Source of the DNA: Amaranthus tricolor
Lineage: Eukaryota; Streptophyta; Magnoliopsida; Caryophyllales; Amaranthaceae
NCBI RefSeq assembly: GCF_026212465.1
Contig: NC_080057.1
Span: 15,572,987-15,636,986 of the forward strand
Reading direction: 5' to 3'
Length of the DNA: 64,000 nucleotides
The position numbers and the translations under genes are program-made. Within the stretch, counting starts at the first letter, position 1, and the number at the start of each line of letters is the position of its first letter. This document shows, one piece after another, positions 55,451 to 64,000 of this stretch. The notes under the pieces are model-generated. The model had not been told where the DNA came from. It worked only from the letters and a program-made list of their open reading frames with translations, and made no database searches.

Positions 55451-56321
55451 CTAAGCTTTCTTTGGAGATTTGGTTGCTTTTGATGGAGACTTGGGCTCTT
55501 TAGGAGTCTTCTCTGCAGTCTTCTTGGGCAACAAGACTGGGTTAATGTTTGGAAGAACACCTCCATGAGCAATTGTTACTCCAGCTAACAACTTTCCAAG
55601 TTCATCATCATTCCTCACTGCAAGAAGAACGTGCCTTGGGATGATTCTGTTCTTCTTGTTGTCTCTTGCTGCGTTTCCTGCCAACTCCAACACCTTCATT
55701 TATTTTCAAAACCCAAACAATCGTTAGAAATAAATGATAAATCATCAATCAAATTCGAAAGATCTACCAGATTATTTTGAAATCAGTTGTTCGGTATTCA
55801 GGTAAACCTGGCTATATAAACTCCCAAATTTTCGGATATTTTCAAAAATGCCAAATAACCAAAAATTAAAACAAGAAGTCCAGATCTAATCCCAAATAAT
55901 CTCGATTAAATTATCAATGAACAAAAATAACTACAATGTTCAAACGCCTTCTAATAGCAAATAATAAATTACATTTGAAATCAAATTTAACGAAGCAAAA
56001 TCTTAAAATACTTCATAACTTGTAAACGCGATTTAATAGCAAATTACCTAAAACTTGTAAACGAATAGCAAAAGAAAAACTGAGAGTATGTCAAAAAAGA
56101 AGTTATACCTCTGCGGCAAGGTATTCAAGAACAGCAGCAAGATAAACAGGAGCACCAGTACCAACACGTTGAGCATATCTTCCTTTCTTCAAGTACCTCC
56201 CAATTCTTCCAACTGGAAATTGCAATCCAGCTTTAACAGATCTTGAAACTGGCTTCTTCTTAGGGCCTCCTCCTTTCCTTCCAGCGGCTCCTTTCTTTCC
56301 CTTTCCTCCAGCGGTATCCAT
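55451..56321 (-). CDS. Histone H2A, H2A.W-like, one intron
   Basis: Two exons, 56321-56109 and 55693-55451, join in phase 0 (donor GAG|GTATAAC, acceptor TGAAG|GTGTTG; intron 415 bp) to give 151 aa. Tail [18 protein letters not shown], then the fold [55 protein letters not shown], the acidic-patch region ([10 protein letters not shown]) and docking domain [14 protein letters not shown]. The C-terminal tail ends in [12 protein letters not shown], i.e. SPKK-type DNA-binding motifs, which in plants mark H2A.W, the variant that packs heterochromatin. The intron position inside LAAE|VLEL is the usual one in plant H2A genes. It pairs with H2B. Complete. Confidence 0.95.
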
Positions 56322-56441
56322 TAATGTGCTGTTTAAAGCTTTCTTTATCTAAAACAATCTAGGCTTTTTGGTTGAGAAAGTAGAAGAGACTGAGATTAAA
56401 GAAATTTAAATACAATGGTATTCTAGAACGGAGGGAGAATG

Positions 56442-56573
56442 TTTATATAGTGCAGTTTTGAGAGTGGGAAATATTGTGCGGAGCGGATCGTGGGTTTGAG
56501 CCGTTAGATTAGAATGTATCGATGGTCTAAAAATATGTAGAGCGCGATCCGTGTGCTTTTGAATGAACCAATA
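56442..56573 (-). promoter_or_regulatory. H2A promoter: TATA, octamer-like and CCAAT motifs
   Basis: Read on the minus strand from far to near: CCAAT-box complement ATTGGT (56568-56573), CACGGATCGCGC (56542-56553, octamer-like), a second octamer-like motif in reverse (plus strand AGCGGATC, 56482-56489) and TATATAAA (56442-56449), about 120 bases before the start codon. Confidence 0.65.
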
Positions 56574-56889
56574 AGAAGCGAGTTTGAAAAGATTTGAATA
56601 AAACGAATTTTGTATTTATTCACTATATTGTTTCTCCATCTTAAATTATGAGATGGACATTTAGTAAATTTTGGGGTCTCCGTGTCAAATTTATGTTATA
56701 GATCCTTACAATTTAAAGAAAAAAAATCAAAATACTAGTATATAAAAAATATCTCCATTGATTACACTAATTATATTTGGCTCTTTAATCTTGTAAAAAA
56801 TAGTATACATGTATTCACGGTAATTGAAACAATAAATCAAATAAGTATAAAAAATTTTTTTAGGGCCCCCTTTGATAATGGGCCTTTGA

Positions 56890-57260
56890 TAATATTTGAA
56901 TCACCATCAGGTACGAGAATTGGAGCAAATGTGAGACAAGAATTCAGAGTCTGAAAGGCCTCCTCACATTAGTAATCCCACACAAACTTACAATCCTTCA
57001 TAGCCAACTGTGTCAAAGGTCGCGCAATCTTCGAGAAGTTCTTAACAAAACGCTGATAGTAACCAGCTAAACCTAAAAAACTGCAAATTTATGATGTGTT
57101 CTTGGGTTTCACCCGAGATAATACTGCCTCAATCTCTGGTAGATCAACAGAAAATTCATCACGAGAGATAATGTGCCTCAAAAAGGCAACGCACTCTGGC
57201 CAAAACTCACACTTCTCAAACTTAAAACTAATGGTTTCGCAAAGTTTGGAGTATGATCCT
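56890..57260 (-). pseudogene. Ty3/gypsy RT-RNase H junction fragment
   Basis: On the minus strand: FKFEKCEFWPECVAFLRHIIS, a connecting part with VDLPEIEAVLSRVKPKNTS, a stop, then [37 protein letters not shown] and EEAFQTLNSCLTFAPILVPD. This is the RT thumb/connection and beginning of RNase H of a gypsy pol. Both sides are truncated, with no LTR next to it. Confidence 0.85.
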
Positions 57261-57539
57261 AAGATGTTCAGTGTGGTCTTTCTATATAAGCAAAGAAAAC
57301 TTAAAACATAATTAGAGAGAGAAAACATAAAATAAATTATATATTCTATGTTTTTAAGGACTCTTTACAACTAATGGCCAAAGGACACTATTTGTATTAA
57401 AAGTTATTCTAAACTAAAAGTAGTATATGTGTAAATAGTTCACGTATAACAGATATGGAAAGAATTTGTAAACTAAGATCAGAAAATAATGTGATTCCAT
57501 GCGTTTTGCGAACATTGTTTCACATGTCTTAGGCCAATC

Positions 57540-57612
57540 TTTTGTGCGCACCCTCAGTGGTTAAGGTGCGAGTTCGTGCCCCGTACGTCTGGGTTGAACT
57601 TTTTATTTCCTT
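57540..57612 (+). repeat. Possible SINE head (tRNA-like)
   Basis: AGTGGTTAAGGTGCGAG (A-box-like) and GTCTGGGTTGAAC (B-box-like) at tRNA-like spacing, followed by a T-rich tail. This resembles the 5' part of plant Au-type SINEs. The cloverleaf is incomplete, so it is not a tRNA gene. Confidence 0.45.
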
Positions 57613-57938
57613 TTTCTCTCTTAGTATTTCAGTAAGTCTCTTGAGAGACCGTCTCTTTGAGAGACGTTCCTCAAGACCCATTCAATATTTTTGGACTTTA
57701 AAAAGATAAAAAATTAATTACACAGCACCCAACAATAGCCAGAAAGAGAGCTCATTTCTCCAAAAACCTTCCATATTCCAATGACCATCATTACTACTCT
57801 TCTTGAAAACTGATGCAAACAATTATTGAATAACCAATGAATAAATATAACTAAAAAATCAGATTCAAATATGAATTCATGCTCCAATTTCAAATTTATT
57901 CACATTCTCTCCATAAAAGAAACACCGTAAATGCTTTC

Positions 57939-59311
57939 ATGGATGAATTTGAGCAGTTTGCAACACAAGCTCAAACGAAATCAATTTCGCAGGATGATAT
58001 AGGTATGTTAAAATCTTTTCTTCTTATGTTTGTATGATTAATACTTCGATAAATCAAATGTTTATTAAGTCAATATGACTAATTTTGACGAAGTTCAAAC
58101 AATTGATGTTCGAGCATGATGATCGAATGACAGTACGTCAATACGAAGGTTAGTAAATAAAACCTGTTAATAGTTGTAAGTTGGCATTTTAATATTGTAT
58201 AAGTTGGTATTAGTTAAGTTGGAAGCTGGAATTAAGTATCATGTAAGTTGGTACTAAATTTGTTAAAGGTTGGCAATAAATATAATATAGGTTGGTATTA
58301 TATTTGTTGTAAGTTGGTATTAAAGTTGTAGTAAGTTGGCACTAAAATTCTTATAAGTTGATTTTACATAACATGTAAATCGAGAGTACACCTGTTAAAA
58401 GTTGGCATTACATATCTTAAAAGTTGGTATTAAGTTTGTTATAAATTAGTATTAAATAAGTTAGAAATTGGCATTAAATATCGTGTAAATTGGTATTAAA
58501 TGTCGTGTAAGTTGGTGTAAAATATGTTATAAGTTGGCATTATATTTCATAAGTATTGGTGTTAAATATGTAAATTGTTATTAAACTTATGCTAAGTTGG
58601 TATTAAATATTATGTAAGTTCGCATTATATTGCATGAATATTGGTGTTAAATATTATGTAAGTTGGCATTATGTATCATGTAAGTTGGTATTAAAATTGT
58701 TGAAAGTTGGCATTACATATCATGTAAGTCTTATGTGAGTTGGCATTAAGTTTATTATGATTTGGCATTAAGTGTTATATAAATTGGCATCATGTCTTAT
58801 GTGAATTGACATTAGGTCTTATGTAAGTTGGCACTAATTTGGCATTAAGCTGGTATTAAGTTGGCATTAAGTTGATATTATGTTGGCATTATGTCTTATG
58901 TAAGTTGACATTAAGTTTGCTGTAAATTGACATTGTATGTTATTTAACTTGGCTTTAAAAGTGTTACAATCAATAACTTTGCTGAAAATACTTTAAATAG
59001 TAATTGAGGTTGTGAGTCATTCTTATGCTAACAGGAAATAGTTGTGATAATCAACTACAAGTTATCCCCCACAACAATAGTGATGATATTACATAAAATA
59101 TTGATTATGCTAATCCACTACAAGTAAGAATACATATTAGTGACCTTAAAAATGTAGATGTTCTTGCGACACTTAAAGGTCAACAATGTCAGTCACAAAC
59201 AAATATTGACAATGACAGATATATTGTGCTTGATAATGAAAAGACAGTGACAAAGGGGAGAATAAAGAGAATTAAAGGTCATTTTGAGAAGAGAACACAG
59301 TCGAACAACTA
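57939..59311 (+). pseudogene. Exon-like remnants inside the foldback element
   Basis: 57939-58004 reads MDEFEQFATQAQTKSISQDDI and ends at a donor-like G|GTATGTT. A second short piece near 58090-58147 ends AAG|GTTAGT. The array 58150-58980 would then be an intron, ending TTATGCTAACAG|GAAATAG at 59034. The third piece (59035-59311) has VRIHISDLKNVDVLATL, DNDRYIVLDNEK and a basic tail TKGRIKRIKGHFEKR, with an internal stop. The basic tail reminds me of the C-termini of FAR1-type MULE proteins, a weak resemblance. Not functional; a captured gene or transposase relic. Confidence 0.4.
58150..58980 (+). repeat. Short-repeat array, left arm (about 25-bp period)
   Basis: Several dozen imperfect units of the form TGTAAGTTGGYATTAAAT, where Y is C or T, with a spacing of about 20-30 bases and no exact higher-order unit. 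No coding potential. Confidence 0.92.
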
Positions 59312-59399
59312 AAAACAAGGAGTTTGGTTCCATAATACCAAACAAAAAAATTATATAACGTATGCTTAGAGGTTTATTTATGACTATTTGATAACTTTT

Positions 59400-62280
59400 T
59401 TATGATGCAAACTTACATCATTTTTATTGTCAACTTATGTTATATATAATTTCAGTTTATACTTTCTTAAACCCAACTTACATCATTCTTATAATAATAT
59501 TAACTTCATATAACTTAATGCCAATTTAAATAAGACTTAATGGAAACTTACTCAGATTAAATGCAAACTTATAATAATATTTACTGCCAACTTATAATTT
59601 TCTACTTTCATCAGACATCAAATCTAACTTCATAAAATATTATTATGTTCAATGCCAATTTAATTTTGACTTATAGTTAATCCCAACTTATATTATTCTT
59701 ACTTAACTTAATTTTCTACTGTTATATTATAAAATATTATTATATTATTCTTAACTTAACTTAATTTGACTTATATTATTATAAAATCAAACTATTTAAT
59801 AATTTTGCTGTAAAATGACAAATGACAAGTCATGAGAGCTTTGCCAAATGTCATTATTTTAATAGTTAACACATTATGTTTCAATTAATTAGATAACTAA
59901 TTACCAAAATCAACACATCATTTTAACCAGGTTTTTAAAAAAAAGGATTACTTATTCTAAAGATCTTATAACTACATATACCTAAATAATAAACTCTAGA
60001 GAATAATTTTCAATATAACATGTATTATTGTCATACTTAGGGATTTGTTTTTAAAACTAATATCATATATAGGAGTTTATAGTGTTATCAAAATCATAAT
60101 CAAAAATACTAATAAAAGAATTGAAAAATAACACATTGCGATATTAATTTGATAGGACTATAATTTATTGCGTGACTATTTATTTACCTAAATAAATTTA
60201 GAGTTAAAGTAGGTTAAGTAAATATTATTACATTAATTCTATATATCTAAATAAAAATCACAAATAAATTAATTTTTAAGAAAAATATAATTTATACATA
60301 ACTAAGAAATTATTTTTGAAAAATATATTAATTTAAATTATCATCATAATCATAAATATTAATAAAAAGAGTTGGAAAATAACAAATAATGACTTCTTAG
60401 AGCTTTGCCAAATGTATCAATTTAATATTTACATACTATTCTTAAACAAAAGAGTTTTTTTCTTGCATTATTCTCTAAAGTTTGTTTATTTATGTCTCTA
60501 TACTAAACTCCATGCATTGCACGGGCTTTTAAACTAGTATTATTATATTATTTTTAACTTAACTTAACTTTGACTTATAGTATTAACTTCATATAACTTA
60601 ATGCCAATTTAAATAAGACTTGATGAAACTTTACTCAGATTAAATGCAAACTTATAATAATATTCACTGTCAACTTATAATTTTCTACTTTCATCAGACA
60701 TCAATCTAACTTCATAAAATATTATTATGTTTAATGCCAATTTAATTTTGACTTATAGTTAATCCCAACTTATATTATTCTTAATGCCAATTCAATTTAG
60801 ACTTAATGCCAACTTACATTATAGCTATTTTCTACTCACATTAGACATCAAATCTAACGTCATATAACTTAATGTCAATTTAAATAAAACTTAATGACAA
60901 ATTATTTTATATTTAATGCCAACTTATATAATATTCAATGGCAATTAAATACGCAATTATATCATACTTCATGCAAACTTATTCAATCTTAATATAATGA
61001 ACCGATTTCACACTGATTGAATTTGATTCCAAAATAACAGACAATAACCCAAGATGTCTAAATGATGAAATTACATGATACATCATGAAAAAATCCACAA
61101 CTATTTAAATCAATTACACAGTAATTCAATGTTTAAACCATTCTCAAAAACATTGAAAATCCACAACTATTTAAATCAATAATCCAAGTTGTCTAAATGA
61201 TGAAAGCTTCTCTTGTTTAAACCATTCTCAAAATCCACAATTGTTTTAATCAATAACCCAAGTTGTCTAAATGATAAAAGCTTCTCTTATTCCATTTGCT
61301 CTTTTTTTTGCTTTGAGCGCTCAACATTGATCAACGGTATCCTTTAACAAGCCTAAAAATTTGATAGAATTCACATCGCCAATATGTGCTGGAGTAACCA
61401 TTGCACAAAAAAAGTTGTGGTTTGTTATTAGTATATATAGCTCAGTGTTGTATGCAAAATAACAAATTAAGTAAATTTTATATCAAACTCATAGCCAATT
61501 TATATTAAGCTTAAATTCTACTTATATCAGACTTAAGAACCACTTATATCATACTAAATGTCAACTTACATCATACAAATGCTAACTTATAAGTTATATA
61601 ATGTCAACTTACAATTAACAAAATCCGAATAGAACAGATTAAATGTCAACTTATAATAGATTTAAAGCCAATTTACAATAAACAGAATTCCAATTTAGAA
61701 CAAACTAAATGCCAACTTACGATAGATTTAAAGTCAATTTACACTAGATCTAATGCCTATTTATAACAACTTAATGCCAACTTACATCAGACTATGTGCC
61801 AATTTATTTTAAGCTTAAAGTCCACTTATAATAGACTTAATATCCACTTATATCATAATTAAAATCAATTTACATCATACTAATGCCAACTTAAAATTTA
61901 TATAATATCAACTTACAATAAACATAGTTCTAACTTAAAAAACAGATTAAATACAAACTCACAACAAACATAATCCCAACTTAACTCAAATTAAATGCTA
62001 ATTTGATTTTACTTTATGCCAAATAACATTAGATCTAATGCAAATTTAAAACAAGAAAAATTCCACTTATATCAGGTTTAATTTCAACTTATAATAAACA
62101 TAATCCCAATTTATATAAGAATAAATTTCAATTTAAATCAGACTTAATGCCAACTTATAATAAACCTAATATCCACTTATATCATATCTAATATCGATTT
62201 ACAATAAACATAATCTCAACTTATATAAGAATAAATGCCAATTCCCATAAGAATAATGTCAATTTACATGAAAACAAAAA
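59400..62280 (-). repeat. Short-repeat array, right arm, opposite orientation
   Basis: Units such as TTAATGCCAACTTATA and AATGTCAACTTACA, i.e. the reverse complement of the left-arm motif, recur over most of this stretch. The arm is interrupted by a Helitron-like segment (59787-60537) and contains a direct duplication of about 210 bp (59490-59702 and 60584-60783). It is about three times as long as the left arm. Confidence 0.9.
59787..60537 (+). mobile_element. Helitron-like non-autonomous insertion
   Basis: The 3' end shows the small hairpin CATGCATTGCACGGG (60511-60525) a few bases before CTAG, followed by T. The 5' end is taken as TC at 59787 after A, giving the A|T insertion that Helitrons favour. 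AGAGCTTTGCCAAATGT occurs near both ends (about 59837 and 60399). The array motif is absent from it. The 5' border is uncertain. Confidence 0.5.
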
Positions 62281-62689
62281 CACCAGAATGAATCAAATGT
62301 ATTATGAACATCTAATTTACTTACGATCCTTCATCTGTTTACATTTTCATATAGCATAATTTTGTCTTCTTGCGTTTAGGATTAAGGCCTGAATCATCAT
62401 CATCAACGCTCCTTTCCTTATGAGATGAGATTTTTCAAGTTCTCCATGACAGAGCCTAAAGTTTGTTCATCATCATCATCATCATCCATGACTGAAAATT
62501 GATGAAGATTACATATTAAATGCAATAAAATAACAAACTGAAAATTTATATCGAAATACGAAAAAAAACCCAAATGCAAAACCTAGAAACATAAATTTGC
62601 TTGACAATTTTAAATACCTGATTTAAATGATGAACTAACCAAGCTTTTTGATGAAAGAGAAGAACTCAAAAATGGAAGAAACTAAGCAA

Positions 62690-62815
62690 GATTAATGAAG
62701 CTTTTTTCATGAATTGGGTCATGATAAAACCCACTTTTGGGTCATGAAGCTTTTTTCATAAATTGGGTCATGATAAAACCCACTTCATAAATTGGGTCAC
62801 GAGAAACACGAAAAT
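62690..62815. repeat. Short tandem repeat (AATTGGGTCATGATAAAACCC)
   Basis: About three units built from TTTTTTCATAAATTGGGTCA and GATAAAACCCACTT, of unequal length. Lies inside the right end of the foldback element. Confidence 0.8.
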
Positions 62816-63130
62816 GGCAAAACGACAAAAATGGTGAACTGAACTTGACAAGATGAAAACCAGATGAAAAGGGTTTTTGAGAATGAAGAGAAAGAAAGAC
62901 CAGTGAGAATTCAAATGGTGTTTTGGTTTAATGATGAGCAGCTTACCACATTAATTGGCGCAGGCAACAATGAGGCAGTCAAATGATGGGTACAGATTCC
63001 AATTTAAGTAAATGCATTTAATTAATTAAACAAAAATCAGTAAATTATAATTTTGATTTTTTTTTGGGCTGGCTCATCTAAAAGCAGTCTCTCAAAGAGA
63101 CTGTCTTTCATAAAATTTTATGTAGTATTT

Positions 63131-64000
63131 AGCCCATTAATCTCTTCTTGAAATAGAGTAATACTTCACTTATCTATTTGTCAACTTGTGATCAAGTTTA
63201 ATTACTTGATACTAGAAATTGATAACTATTATATTTTAACAAATAAGTTCTTTGTAACCACATTTTATAATAAATGGATAAATAGATATAAATTACATCA
63301 AAATGATTTGATAAGTGAATTTAAAAGGCATCCATTGATAGCATAAAATAAGGACCTATCAATGTGCCAAAAAACTGCTAGATGAAGAAAATGTACAATT
63401 TTTCATGCATATTTGTGTAGAGCTCAAAGTCCTGACCCACATATACCTTGGTTAGCCCCAATAATGGGTATTAGCCTATTAGGATACCTTACCATGCTTG
63501 AAGGTATAAGGATTTTCCTGACTTCAAGATTAAGCAGGTGTAGGATGTTAATAAACAAATACTATGAGGGTGTTTTGTAAGAGATATGGAGACTGCTATG
63601 AAGTTTTTGATAAGTAGGAAGAATTATGGATCAGAAAGGGAGGAAGAGAGAAAACAATGTCATTTTATTAGTTTATAGGACAATTTAAAAGCAAATTCGA
63701 CTTCCGTTTCCAACTTGACTTAACAATTAGGCTAATATATGCCATGTGCCCATGTTCTAAATGCATGTACAAGTAATCCTATCAAAAAGTTCTTCAAATG
63801 AATAAATGATATATACAGGTGAAAATGTTCATATATCACAGGGTTAATGTGCATTTTTAAAATTTTAGTTTTCCTTTAATAAAACATCAAACAAAATAAA
63901 AAATACTATATAATTTAAAAAATTTTAAATGTTCAAGTTTACCGTGTATAATAATGAAATTACACTTTTTGACTAATATATAAAAATCCCACACGTAAAA
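63131..64000. other. Intergenic, no gene recognised
   Basis: AT-rich DNA up to the window end. Nothing supported. Confidence 0.5.

Larger units (their letters stand above)
57630..63122. mobile_element. MULE-like foldback element of 5.5 kb with inward-facing short-repeat arrays
   Basis: The ends are inverted repeats of about 37 bp (26 of 37 by eye), with the shared inner block GTCTCTTTGAGAGAC. Flanks TTAGTATTT (57621-57629) and GTAGTATTT (63123 with the base before it, to 63130) agree at 8 of 9 positions, suggesting a 9-bp Mutator-type target duplication, though the outer base overlaps the last base of the element. Inside, the left arm (58150-58980) consists of GTTGGYATTA-type short repeats on the plus strand, and the right arm (59400-62280) of the same motif on the minus strand, with exon-like remnants between. 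The layout resembles foldback elements such as FARE of Arabidopsis, which belong to the MULE group. No transposase ORF survives. Confidence 0.68.

Noticed and set aside
57540..57612. tRNA gene
   Set aside because: A- and B-box-like motifs are present but a proper cloverleaf and acceptor stem are not; kept only as a possible SINE head.
58150..62280. CRISPR-like or centromeric satellite array
   Set aside because: Units are short, degenerate, irregularly spaced and inverted between arms; there are no unique spacers of constant length and no satellite-type monomer.

Overview
This is a stretch of plant nuclear DNA, almost certainly from a eudicot. It carries three histone genes (two H2B, and one intron-containing H2A with an SPKK-type tail). 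Everything else is transposable elements inserted beside and inside one another, separated by AT-rich sequence. There is no bacterial-type operon, CRISPR array, tRNA gene or rDNA unit. The Retand-like element and the 'gtctctttgagagac' termini make me think of Caryophyllales, but that is only an inference.

Layout. (1) 1-13648: a large Ty3/gypsy Tat-lineage (Retand-like) element, cut at its left end by the window. It has an intact 1846-aa gag-pol with two RNase H domains, a hairpin-bearing 83-bp tandem repeat behind pol, and an antisense gene of about 928 aa whose four exons join in frame. (2) 13649-19667: a solo Cassandra-type LTR carrying a 5S-rRNA-like Pol III promoter, H2B gene 1 and a probable copia LTR relic. 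(3) 19668-25690: a decayed hAT transposase split by a young Ty1/copia element (TSD GGTTG) that lacks the RT catalytic motif. (4) 25691-34369: microsatellites, an hAT-like MITE, a PIF/Harbinger-like element with a nested palindrome, H2B gene 2 and a solo LTR with TSD TTTGT. (5) 34370-39989: a rearranged block made of an internally deleted gypsy element on the minus strand, a 1.17-kb duplicated patch and a truncated copia element. (6) 43364-49840: a complete but frameshifted CRM-like Ty3/gypsy element (TSD CTTCA) inserted in an older gypsy gag. (7) 51170-52953: a FAR1/MULE transposase fragment, then a 1.1-kb retroelement derivative whose two ends are both U3 ends in inverted orientation, with a perfect 5-bp TSD. 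(8) 55451-56321: the H2A.W-like gene. (9) 57630-63122: a 5.5-kb MULE-like foldback element with dozens of short GTTGGYATTA-type repeats facing each other on its two sides, and a Helitron-like insertion.

How the parts relate. The two H2B genes share the plant histone 'Type I' promoter arrangement (ACGTCA hexamer next to a reversed octamer), and the H2A gene has octamer-like motifs, so all three look like S-phase nucleosome supply genes. The mobile elements show a succession of events: host elements (older gypsy gag, hAT) were hit by later ones (CRM-like, copia). Most are now defective. The Tat-type element is the only one with a complete, uninterrupted polyprotein. Coordinates of termini come from matching TG..CA ends, PBS/PPT and target-site duplications by eye; no search or alignment program was run.
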